Below, in pieces: positions 57,385-64,000 of a DNA stretch of 64,000 bases (positions are counted from its first letter, which is position 1; each line of letters starts with the position of its first letter). Both the position numbers and the translations under genes were made by a program. The DNA comes from UBA6898 sp964463135 (GTDB taxonomy: Bacteria; Nitrospirota; Thermodesulfovibrionia; Thermodesulfovibrionales; UBA6898), in assembly GCA_964463135.1 (NCBI GenBank), contig CAYXBA010000018.1, forward strand, positions 5,456-69,455, written 5' to 3'. The notes below the pieces were generated by a model. It was given only the letters and a program-made list of their open reading frames with translations. It did not search any database and had not been told where the DNA came from.

Positions 57385-58332
57385 ATGAAGAAGAACATTC
57401 TGTCGGTCCTTTTCGCTCTCCTGTCCTTAGCTCTCTGCCTGGCACTCTCTGTTCCTGCTGCCTTTGGAGAAGATATCAAAGCGCGGGGAGCGGTCGTAAT
57501 GGAGGCCGCAACCGGAAAGATACTCTTCGCAAAAAATCCCGAGCTTAAGCTCTTTCCCGCAAGCACGACCAAACTAATGACTGCGCTGGTAGTGCTCGAC
57601 AGGATGCAGCCAACTGACCTGGTCACGGTGAGTGAGCGGGCAGCAGGTACACCCCCGACGAAGATAGGGCTGCGGCAGGGCGATACCATAACAGTCGGTG
57701 CTCTGCTCCATGCTGCGTTGATCAGATCAGCGAATGATGCGGCTGTTGCACTGGCAGAGGCTGTTGCCGGTTCTGAAGAGGCCTTTGTCGAACTCATGAA
57801 CAGGAAGGCTGTTGCGCTCCATCTGTATAATACCCGATTCATTAATCCGAACGGTCTTCCCGGACCGGGTCAGCATACGACAGCATTGGAACTGGCCCAG
57901 ATCATGCGGGAGGCTCTCACGTATCCCCTTCTGCAGGAGATCCTCGGGACGCGCATTGCAGATGTCTCGACTGCTGACGGCAGGACAAAGACGATAAGCA
58001 ATACGAACCATCTGCTCTGGTCTGATCAGGACCTCATACTGGGCAAGACCGGGTACACGAGAGATGCCCGCCACTGCTTTGTGAGCGCCGGGGACTGCGG
58101 CAGCGGTACGCTTGTTGTTGCCCTGCTGGGAGAGCCGGTTCGTGACCTCTTATGGAGCGAAACCGCGAACCTGATGGCACTTGGCGGGCGGGTGATCAAG
58201 GGCCTTGAAGAGCCTGTTGTCTATATATCCAGTGTGGATTATGACGCTGCAAAGGTCAAACGCGCCTCGGGCAAGACCAGGAAGACCAAGGTCAGAAAAA
58301 GCAGGTCCAGGCAGAAGCGTTCTCAGGTTTAG
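57385..58332 (+). CDS. D-alanyl-D-alanine carboxypeptidase (peptidase S11)
   Basis: An exported penicillin-binding protein of the DacA group, about 315 residues, trimming peptidoglycan stem peptides. The SxxK motif is in FPASTTKLM, SxN in RSANDAAVAL, and KTG in LGKTGYTRDA. The signal peptide MKKNILSVLFALLSLALC begins at 57385; in-frame starts at 57340 (ATG) and 57316 (GTG) lengthen it without an obvious ribosome binding site. The basic C-terminus (KTRKTKVRKSRSRQKRSQ) is unusual and could bind membrane or polymer. Confidence 0.93.
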   Translation: MKKNILSVLFALLSLALCLALSVPAAFGEDIKARGAVVMEAATGKILFAKNPELKLFPASTTKLMTALVVLDRMQPTDLVTVSERAAGTPPTKIGLRQGDTITVGALLHAALIRSANDAAVALAEAVAGSEEAFVELMNRKAVALHLYNTRFINPNGLPGPGQHTTALELAQIMREALTYPLLQEILGTRIADVSTADGRTKTISNTNHLLWSDQDLILGKTGYTRDARHCFVSAGDCGSGTLVVALLGEPVRDLLWSETANLMALGGRVIKGLEEPVVYISSVDYDAAKVKRASGKTRKTKVRKSRSRQKRSQV

Positions 58333-58395
58333 CATTCCGGCAGCTGTAATAGATCTCTTGGCTCCTTTGGCGTGCTATCAGCCAGGAGCTACGAG

Positions 58396-58767
58396 CTATT
58401 TTCTCTCTTCCTCTGAGGGCATGAGGCAGCCCAGGACCATACTCGCAATGCTTATGACGAGGGCTCCCCAGAATGCAGGTTTAAAGCCATCAACATGAAA
58501 TCCGAGCTGGAACTGGCCGGAAAGCCATGATGTTATGCTGAGCATCATGGCATTGATCACAAAGGTGAAGATGCCGAGCGTCAGGATGAGCAGGGGGAAG
58601 GTGAAGAGCTTAACCAGGGGTCTGAGAAAGGTGTTGACCAGGCCGAAGAGAACGCCCACGATCAGGATGCCCCACCAGTCGCCGGAATAGGTAATACCCT
58701 CCACAAACTTGACCGTAAGCATGATCGCGATCGTGTTCATGATCCACTTGATAAATGCCTGTTTCAT
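58396..58767 (-). CDS. Phage-holin-family-IV-like small membrane protein
   Basis: A 123-residue protein with four membrane helices (KWIMNTIAIMLTVKFVEGI, WWGILIVGVLFGLVNTFL, LLILTLGIFTFVINAMMLSI and a C-terminal one). The layout and the FLRPLVKLFTFPLLILTLG sequence match the ubiquitous small membrane proteins assigned to phage holin family IV (DUF360-type); in bacteria they are not known to be lytic. The start at 58767 is taken from homology; the open frame extends further upstream. Confidence 0.85.
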   Translation of the reverse strand: MKQAFIKWIMNTIAIMLTVKFVEGITYSGDWWGILIVGVLFGLVNTFLRPLVKLFTFPLLILTLGIFTFVINAMMLSITSWLSGQFQLGFHVDGFKPAFWGALVISIASMVLGCLMPSEEERK

Positions 58768-58876
58768 GTATGTATTGTACCCTGCCTCAAGGGGCGCGTC
58801 AATCGTTGACAGACCCTGAATTGCCTGATAGTATGAAATCAGAAGGACCGTAAATATATATAACGGAGGATTGGTT

Positions 58877-59410
58877 ATGAAGCTTTCATTGCAGATCACG
58901 GCGCGGGATTTTGAACTCACAGATGCAATCAAGGCGGAGATCACGGAGAAGGTAGAAAAGCTCGAGAATTTTTGTGACCAGATCACCAAATGCAGAATTG
59001 TTGTTGAAGCCCCTCATCGTCATTCCCATGACGGCAGACTATACAACGTCAATATAGACCTGAAAGTCCCGGGAAGTGAGATCGTGGTAAAGCGTGAACC
59101 GAATGAAGACCTCTATGTTGCGATCAGGGATTCTTTTAACGCGGCAAAGCGTAAGATCGAGGAGTTCGTTACTCAGCAGCGCAGGGAAGTGAAGTACCAC
59201 GAGGAGGTCCCTCATGGCAAGATCGCTTCTCTGTTCCTTGACAAGGGCTATGGTTTTCTCGCGAAGCATGACGGCAGCGAGGTATATTTTCATGAGAACA
59301 GTGTGCTGAATAAGGGTTTTGAGAAACTGAAAATCGGCATGAAGGTGCGCTTTGCCGAGGAACTCGGCGCCAAAGGCCCGCAGGCAAGTAGCGTAACGGT
59401 CCTGGGCTGA
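58877..59410 (+). CDS. HPF/RaiA ribosome-binding domain fused to a cold-shock-like domain
   Basis: A 177-residue protein. Residues 1-105 have the beta-alpha-beta-beta-beta-alpha pattern of ribosome hibernation factors: LQITARDFELTDAIKAEITEKVEKLE and LYVAIRDSFNAAKRKIEEF. From about residue 112 a second domain reads GKIASLFLDKGYGFLAKHDG and VYFHENSV, the RNP-like pattern of cold-shock domains. The protein would bind the ribosome decoding region and perhaps mRNA. The start at 58877 follows GGAGG by seven bases. Confidence 0.9.
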   Translation: MKLSLQITARDFELTDAIKAEITEKVEKLENFCDQITKCRIVVEAPHRHSHDGRLYNVNIDLKVPGSEIVVKREPNEDLYVAIRDSFNAAKRKIEEFVTQQRREVKYHEEVPHGKIASLFLDKGYGFLAKHDGSEVYFHENSVLNKGFEKLKIGMKVRFAEELGAKGPQASSVTVLG

Positions 59411-59453
59411 GTGGTTCTTTGACTGCTGTCAGACCTGTTGCTGAAGGAGGCGG

Positions 59454-60248
59454 ATGCTGAAAACGAAGAAACGGACAACGGTCCTGCTCAGGAAAAAGGC
59501 AGGCATTGCATATCTTCAGCTCAACAGGCCTGATATGCTGAATACGATCAACAGGGAGATGCTCGAACGGCTCGGGCATCTCCTTGATTCGTTTAAGGCG
59601 GATGCGACGGTCAGGGCGGTGATCATCACCGGCTCAGGCGGAAAGGCCTTTTCTGCCGGGGCAGACATTCATTATCTCTCGCAGGCAACTCCCCTTAACG
59701 TGCGCGGTCTTGCACGTCTTGCCGTCTCGGTGTACAGCAGGATCGAAAATCTGGGCAAGCCGGTCATTGCCGCCATCAACGGCTATGCTCTTGGCGGCGG
59801 GCTTGAACTTGCCGAGGCCTGCACCTTGCGTGTTGCGGTCAATACTGCCAGACTGGGTCACCCGGAGGTCCTCATCGGTGCTGTTGCGGGTTGGGGCGGG
59901 ACCACAAGGCTTCCGCGGCTGATCGGCAAGGGAAGGGCTGCAGAACTGCTGCTGACAGGAAAAATGATCTCTGCTGAAGAGGCCCTTGCCATTGGCCTGG
60001 TAAACAGGGTGGTTGAGCCGGAAGATCTTATGAAAGAATCAGAAGCGCTACTGCAGGATATTCTCACGCAGGCACCCCTTGCGGTGAGGATGACCTGGGA
60101 GGCGATGCATCGGGGCCTGGATATGCCCCTTGATGAATCTGCACGGCTCGGCGTAGACTACTTTGGTCTTGTTGCTGAAACAGAGGACTTTAGAAAGGGT
60201 ACGTCCGCATTTCTTGCAAAGAAGAGACCGGCCTATAAGGGAAAATAA
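59454..60248 (+). CDS. Enoyl-CoA hydratase/isomerase family protein
   Basis: A 264-residue crotonase-fold enzyme. The oxyanion-hole motif GGKAFSAGADIHYLS and the second loop INGYALGGGLELAEACTLRV are present, with HPEVLIGAVAGWGGTTRLPR ahead of the C-terminal helices. It is likely a 3-hydroxyacyl-CoA dehydratase in fatty acid or aromatic acid breakdown, but crotonase substrates vary. A gene of a thioester pathway is not adjacent. Confidence 0.9.
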   Translation: MLKTKKRTTVLLRKKAGIAYLQLNRPDMLNTINREMLERLGHLLDSFKADATVRAVIITGSGGKAFSAGADIHYLSQATPLNVRGLARLAVSVYSRIENLGKPVIAAINGYALGGGLELAEACTLRVAVNTARLGHPEVLIGAVAGWGGTTRLPRLIGKGRAAELLLTGKMISAEEALAIGLVNRVVEPEDLMKESEALLQDILTQAPLAVRMTWEAMHRGLDMPLDESARLGVDYFGLVAETEDFRKGTSAFLAKKRPAYKGK

Positions 60249-60336
60249 AAAAGCCTGATCGGATCAATATCCGTTCCGCTCGTCTCGTATGCCCTCAGGA
60301 CGATTAATACCCGCTCCTCAGCGGAAACCCGCCAGA

Positions 60337-61026
60337 TCAAAGCTTCCTTATAAGATAAATGCCGTCGCGGATGGTGAGGAATAGTTTTTCAGCCCTGTCG
60401 TCTGTCTTCACGAGTTCGTTGAAGGCTGCCATGGCGATGCTGTCGTCATCTTTTGGATCGAATACCCTCCCGTACCACAGCGCATTGTCGGCAAGTATCA
60501 GGCCGCCCGGACGCAGTATCCGCATAGCTTCTCTGTAATAGGTACTGTAGTTCTGTTTATCCGCATCGATGAATACCAGATCGGTCTCTGCATCAGGAAG
60601 GGTCTTCAGGACTGTCAGGGCATCTCCCATGCGCAGCATTATCTTTGCTCCGCTCTGACACCGGTCGAAAAAGCCCTGCGCAATTTTTGCATGGTCCGCG
60701 TTATGCTCGATCGTCATGAGCGTTCCGTCAGCAGGCAGGACCTCTGCCATGGCAAGGGCAGAATATCCGGTGAAGGTCCCTATCTCGACAATATGCCTGG
60801 CCCCGGACAACTGGACAATGGTCTGCAGAAACCGGCCTTCGACCCTGCCGGTGAGCATACTGGGGAAAGTTGTATTGTTCAGGGTATAGGCTTCGATCTC
60901 TTCGAGAAGTGGTGAAAGAGGTGTCGTATGTTCTGCAGCATACACCTCTGCCTCTCTGGCAACCATATCCATATAGCAGTAAATTGGTCTTGAACTTTCC
61001 GGTATGTCTGAAGGCTTGTTATCCAT
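60337..61026 (-). CDS. SAM-dependent O-methyltransferase (caffeoyl-CoA type)
   Basis: A 229-residue class I methyltransferase. The SAM-binding motif IVEIGTFTGYSALAMAE lies at about residues 80-96 and the metal/substrate motif FIDADKQNYSTY follows, as in catechol and caffeoyl-CoA O-methyltransferases. It is 10 bases downstream of the ubiD-type gene on the same strand, so the two may share a pathway, perhaps quinone or aromatic metabolism (inference). Confidence 0.9.
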   Translation of the reverse strand: MDNKPSDIPESSRPIYCYMDMVAREAEVYAAEHTTPLSPLLEEIEAYTLNNTTFPSMLTGRVEGRFLQTIVQLSGARHIVEIGTFTGYSALAMAEVLPADGTLMTIEHNADHAKIAQGFFDRCQSGAKIMLRMGDALTVLKTLPDAETDLVFIDADKQNYSTYYREAMRILRPGGLILADNALWYGRVFDPKDDDSIAMAAFNELVKTDDRAEKLFLTIRDGIYLIRKL

Positions 61027-61035
61027 ACCTGTGTA

Positions 61036-62499
61036 TCAGAACCCGTATTCTTTCCAGCGTCTGTCCACCAGTTTTTTGATCTCTTCGGACATCCAGATCT
61101 CATCAGGCCAGTCACGCGTCATGCCTTCTTCTCGTGATTTCCGTGTTGCGTCAATGCCCATCTTCGCCCCGTACCGCGGGAAATTGGCCGCATGGTCAAG
61201 GTCGTCAAGCGGGCCTTCCGAGATGATCACATCGCGCCTCCAGTCCACATTGTTCAGCACGCGCCATGCAGTGTACGAAAGGTCCTGAACGTCAACATCC
61301 TCATCAACAACGATAATGAGCTTTGCGAACATCATCTGGCCTTTGCCCCAGAGGCCGTTGATGATCTTCTTCGCATGTCCGGGATAGCTCTTCTTTATCG
61401 AAACGAGAACGAAATTATGGAAGACTCCTTCCATCGGCAGGTTGATGTCCCTGATCTCGGGAGAGTCGAGCTTCATGAGCGGCAGGAATATCCTCTCTGT
61501 TGCCTTGCCCATGTAGCAGTCTTCCATCGGAGGCTTGCCCACCACGGTAGCGGGATAGATCATATCTTTTCTGTGCGTTATGCAGGTCACATGAAAGACC
61601 GGGTAATTATCTGCTGATGAATAGAAGCCGGTGTGATCGCCGAACGGCCCCTCGATGCGCTGTTCGCCGGGATCAACATACCCCTCTATGACCAGCTCGC
61701 TGTTTGCCGGGACCTCGATATCCGATGTGATGCACTTTACCATCTCGACCGGCTCTTTCCTCAGGAACCCTGCAAAGAGCATTTCGTCTATCGATTCCGG
61801 AAGGGGCGCGCTTGCAGAATAGATGACCGCGGGATCGCTGCCGACCGCGATCGCAAGCGGCATCCTCCTGTTCAGTCTATAATATTTATCATAGTGCCGT
61901 GCCCCGTCCTTATGGATATGCCAGTGCATGCCGGTCGTGGTCTTGTCATAAATATGAATGCGGTACATGCCGCAGTTCGGCCTTCCGGTCTCGGGGTCTT
62001 TGGTAAATACCATCGGGAAGGTGATGAATCTGCCTTCGTCAGCAGCCTGGCCGTCGCCCGGCCATGTTTTAAGCACGGGGAATTTTGAAAGATCAGGCTT
62101 GTCCTTTTCGATGACTTCCTGACAGGGTGCATGCTTTACGGTCTTAGGAAGATATTGGGAAAGTTCAAAGAGCTTTGGAAGCAAAGCAAGTTTTTCCATT
62201 AACGTTTTGGGCGGCGACTGATTCAGCAGTTCTTCTATTCTCTTGCCGACAGCATCAAGGTGATTCACTTCGAGCGCCATGCTCATGCGTTCGAACGAAC
62301 CGAATATATTCGTCACGACCGGGAATGCTGAGCCCTTAACCTTTTCAAAGAAGAGGGCCTTTCCTCCCATCGGTGACTTGCACATGCGGTCGGTTATCTC
62401 GGATATTTCGAGAAGCGGGTCGACCTCAGTTGTGATACGGTGAAGAAGTCCTTTGTTTTCAATAAGTTTTATGTAATCTCTCAAGTCTTTGTAAGCCAT
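61036..62499 (-). CDS. UbiD-family decarboxylase
   Basis: A 487-residue prenylated-FMN decarboxylase of the UbiD family: MAYKDLRDYIKLIENKGLLHRI at the N-terminus, then GMYRIHIYDKTTTGMHWHIHKDGARH, EGPFGDHTGFYSS and VVVDEDVDVQDLSYTAWRVLNNVDWRRD. Such enzymes work in menaquinone or ubiquinone synthesis or aromatic acid decarboxylation. The prFMN-making partner UbiX is not in the window. A good ribosome binding site (AAGGAGG) precedes the ATG. The O-methyltransferase follows. Confidence 0.95.
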   Translation of the reverse strand: MAYKDLRDYIKLIENKGLLHRITTEVDPLLEISEITDRMCKSPMGGKALFFEKVKGSAFPVVTNIFGSFERMSMALEVNHLDAVGKRIEELLNQSPPKTLMEKLALLPKLFELSQYLPKTVKHAPCQEVIEKDKPDLSKFPVLKTWPGDGQAADEGRFITFPMVFTKDPETGRPNCGMYRIHIYDKTTTGMHWHIHKDGARHYDKYYRLNRRMPLAIAVGSDPAVIYSASAPLPESIDEMLFAGFLRKEPVEMVKCITSDIEVPANSELVIEGYVDPGEQRIEGPFGDHTGFYSSADNYPVFHVTCITHRKDMIYPATVVGKPPMEDCYMGKATERIFLPLMKLDSPEIRDINLPMEGVFHNFVLVSIKKSYPGHAKKIINGLWGKGQMMFAKLIIVVDEDVDVQDLSYTAWRVLNNVDWRRDVIISEGPLDDLDHAANFPRYGAKMGIDATRKSREEGMTRDWPDEIWMSEEIKKLVDRRWKEYGF

Positions 62500-62652
62500 T
62501 GCAGCCTCCTTGGTCTAAAAAGGTATAATAGCATATCTATTTGAACTGCTGACAGCGCCGAAATGGGCCTGAAACTGCATGAAATGAATCGACAAATCGG
62601 TCATAATCGTATATTTTTTTTGATAACTCTCTGAAATTAAACTAAAATGTTC

Positions 62653-62681
62653 TTGACAATGATGTATCTCCTTAATATAAT
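62653..62681 (+). promoter_or_regulatory. Consensus sigma-70 promoter of ihfA
   Basis: TTGACA (62653-62658), a 17-base spacer and TATAAT (62676-62681) match the sigma-70 consensus at every position, 29 bases before the ihfA start codon. It should be strong. Confidence 0.9.
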
Positions 62682-62710
62682 TAAGAAAATTCATCATCTG
62701 GAGATGTGTA

Positions 62711-62995
62711 ATGACAAAGGCTGATCTTGTGGATGCGATTTTCGAGAAGGTAGGCTTGTCCAAGAAAGAGGCGCAGGACATTGTCGAACTCCTTTTTGAG
62801 ACCATGAAGCAGACCTTCTCAGAGGGAGAGTCTATCAAGATGTCCGGCTTCGGCACGTTTCATGTGCGCAAGAAGATGTCCCGGAGAGGCCGCAATCCCA
62901 AGACAGGTGAGGAACTGGAGATCACGCCGCGCAGAGTAATTACATTCAGGGTGAGCAACCAGTTGAAAGAGGAGATCGAAAAGATAGATGCATAA
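62711..62995 (+). CDS. ihfA: Integration host factor alpha subunit
   Basis: A 94-residue DNA-bending protein of the HU/IHF family. MTKADLVDAIFEKVGLSKKEAQDIVELLFE begins it, GFGTFHVRKKMSRRGRNPKTGEE marks the DNA-contacting arm and ITPRRVITFRVS ends it; the RxGRNPKTG arm fits the IHF alpha branch. It is driven by a perfect promoter and overlaps the MerR gene by eight bases, a pairing conserved in many bacteria. Confidence 0.95.
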   Translation: MTKADLVDAIFEKVGLSKKEAQDIVELLFETMKQTFSEGESIKMSGFGTFHVRKKMSRRGRNPKTGEELEITPRRVITFRVSNQLKEEIEKIDA

Positions 62996-63383
62996 GCATG
63001 CCACTGAGAGGATCAAACCTCAGCTTGCAGTCCCTGACAAGCTCTTTTATAAGATCGGTGAGGTGAGCAAGATAACTGGTGTTGAATCATATGTGTTAAG
63101 ATATTGGCAGACCGAGTTCCCTTTTCTGAACCCCCGCAAGAATAAGTCAGGTCAGCGGGTGTATGTAAAAAAGGATCTCGAAGTGATCCTGATGGTGAAG
63201 AAGATGCTCTATCAGGAGCGGTACACGATCGAAGGAGTGCGGAAGAGGTTTGAAGAGGGTGTTCTGACCCCTGCAGAGAAAAAGCCGGTACAGGAAGCAA
63301 AGACGGAGACGGTGAAGAATCCTGCCGAAGCCATAGCCTTTATCAGAAAACGGCTCAAACAGATCGCGGACAGCATTAAGTAA
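62988..63383 (+). CDS. MerR-family transcriptional regulator
   Basis: A 131-residue regulator. FYKIGEVSKITGVESYVLRYWQTEFPFLNPRKNKSGQRVYVKKD is the MerR winged-helix DNA-binding pattern; a coiled-coil stretch (AEAIAFIRKRLKQIADSI) ends it. There are no Cys residues, so metal sensing is unlikely. It is the standard partner gene of ihfA and is overlapped by it. Confidence 0.93.
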   Translation: MHKHATERIKPQLAVPDKLFYKIGEVSKITGVESYVLRYWQTEFPFLNPRKNKSGQRVYVKKDLEVILMVKKMLYQERYTIEGVRKRFEEGVLTPAEKKPVQEAKTETVKNPAEAIAFIRKRLKQIADSIK

Positions 63384-63385
63384 AT

Positions 63386-63462
63386 CGGGGCGTAGCGCAG
63401 CCTGGTAGCGCACTCGCTTGGGGTGCGAGTGGTCGCCTGTTCAAATCAGGTCGCCCCGACCA
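63386..63462 (+). tRNA. tRNA-Pro (anticodon GGG)
   Basis: A 77-base tRNA: the acceptor CGGGGCG (63386-63392) pairs with CGCCCCG (63452-63458), followed by A and an encoded CCA. The anticodon arm CTCGC-TTGGGGT-GCGAG gives GGG, and the T-arm contains GTTCAAATC. It reads proline codons CCC and CCU. Confidence 0.97.
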
Positions 63463-63465
63463 ATA

Positions 63466-63510
63466 AAATCAAGGACTTACAAGGTTTTGTAGGTCCTTGA
63501 TTTTTTTTCA
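63466..63510 (+). terminator. Strong terminator after tRNA-Pro
   Basis: AATCAAGGACTTACAA pairs almost perfectly with TTGTAGGTCCTTGATT around GGTT, then a T8 run. It ends the ihfA-merR-tRNA transcription unit. The sequence to 63592 is very T-rich and holds a weak ATGTC / GACAT pairing of no clear meaning. Confidence 0.93.
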
Positions 63511-63592
63511 TGTCGTGAAAATGTCGGAACTTTTTTTTCTCGTGACATTTATTCCCCTTTTTTTGAGCCTTTTTTGTCATATTTTTTGAATC

Positions 63593-63937
63593 TTATTTTC
63601 GGGAATCTATTCTTCCTTTTTCTGTTGAAAACAGTACGCCTTTTTTTGGAGAGATGCCCTTTGCCTCTTCCGTAAATCCTGCACTGGAAATATACCACCA
63701 TCTCTCTGTCAGAAGAGAAGCATTACGGCAAAAGGACTCAATCTCTTTTACCCCGGCAGCCTTGGTCTTCCACTTGATCTCGACGGCCCACCTTATTTTA
63801 TTTTCAGCGAGAATATCAATTTCAGTTTTACCGTCAGCGGATATATATTTATCGATCTTCCTGAACTTCGAAAGAGTAAGAAGGCCTTTTATACCGAAGA
63901 GACTGCCTTCAATGTCTTGATATGTAAAGAGCTTCAT
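63593..63937 (-). CDS. Small nuclease-like (PD-(D/E)XK) protein, possibly truncated
   Basis: A 114-residue ORF. The core reads TEIDILAENKIRWAVEIKWK, with an Asp followed by E-x-K in the spacing of PD-(D/E)XK restriction-like nucleases; the rest (EIESFCRNASLL, WWYISSAGFTEEA) matches the endonuclease-like tail of some AAA-ATPase proteins. In frame, a stop (TGA) lies only seven codons before the ATG, and the window ends 63 bases later, so it may be the 3' fragment of a larger gene. Adjacent to tRNA-Pro, a favoured integration site. Confidence 0.55.
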   Translation of the reverse strand: MKLFTYQDIEGSLFGIKGLLTLSKFRKIDKYISADGKTEIDILAENKIRWAVEIKWKTKAAGVKEIESFCRNASLLTERWWYISSAGFTEEAKGISPKKGVLFSTEKGRIDSRK

Positions 63938-64000
63938 GAGTTCCTTGAGGTCTTGTCAATAGGTGTGTAAAAAGCCATCAGGCGGCCATCCTCTCAAGCA

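Overview
The window is 64 kb of a bacterial chromosome of moderately high GC with densely packed genes on both strands. The gene set is a cbb3 oxidase for low-oxygen respiration, a selenocysteine peroxiredoxin, a nonaheme cytochrome c, a bacteriohemerythrin, a 2-oxoacid:ferredoxin oxidoreductase subunit, a UbiD decarboxylase, and branched-chain amino acid and heme biosynthesis. This suggests a Gram-negative, microaerophilic or facultatively anaerobic bacterium, with Nitrospirota (Thermodesulfovibrionia-like) or a deltaproteobacterial-type lineage as best guesses. The lineage is inferred from gene content only; there is no rRNA or marker gene to settle it.

Layout. 1-2.6 kb: 3' part of a glycosyltransferase gene, a gene-free stretch that looks like a promoter, structured RNA and terminator unit, then tpiA-secG. 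2.6-4.3 kb: a two-HD-domain HD-GYP protein and a bacteriohemerythrin. 4.4-13.3 kb (minus strand): a complete cbb3 locus headed by an Rrf2 regulator (ccoN, a ccoO-ccoP fusion, a free FixP_N peptide, two tiny membrane-protein genes, ccoG, ccoH, a YtkA-like gene, a TauE/SafE-like gene, ccoI, ccoS). 13.6-14.9 kb: a zinc-ribbon peptide, a UGA-containing (Sec) peroxiredoxin and a CMD-family protein. 14.9-20.1 kb: an accessory, more AT-rich island with a toxin-antitoxin remnant, unrelated single genes separated by a roughly 100-bp repeat that resembles integron attC sites, a PD-(D/E)XK-like protein, and a flavin reductase gene bracketed by 50-bp direct repeats.

20.2-30.2 kb: an ABC-2 exporter pair, a GGDEF-EAL protein, a DsrE / NifX-like / UPF0251 group with a near-perfect palindrome upstream, a two-component system, a phosphodiesterase, a nine-heme cytochrome and argC. 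30.3-37.2 kb: rpsI-rplM, glyS-glyQ, arsC, a VorB-like subunit without its partners, a cupin and a macro-domain protein. 37.2-45 kb: hflX, a radical SAM/SPASM protein, hemE-hemH-hemG and two cyclophilins. 45.2-48.1 kb: a DUF4388 protein and a PilT ATPase. 48.3-52.5 kb: ilvD, ilvB, ilvN. 52.6-63.4 kb: glgB, YtxH, TPR, EVE, cysteine synthase, a D,D-carboxypeptidase, a small membrane protein, an HPF-cold-shock fusion, enoyl-CoA hydratase, an O-methyltransferase, UbiD, ihfA and a MerR regulator. The window ends with tRNA-Pro(GGG), a strong terminator and a small nuclease-like ORF.

Most notable: the selenocysteine peroxiredoxin with a SECIS-like hairpin directly after its UGA; the rearranged cbb3 subunits with micro-genes; the cassette-like array at 15.3-19.2 kb; and the unassigned structured RNA unit at about 1.0-1.35 kb.
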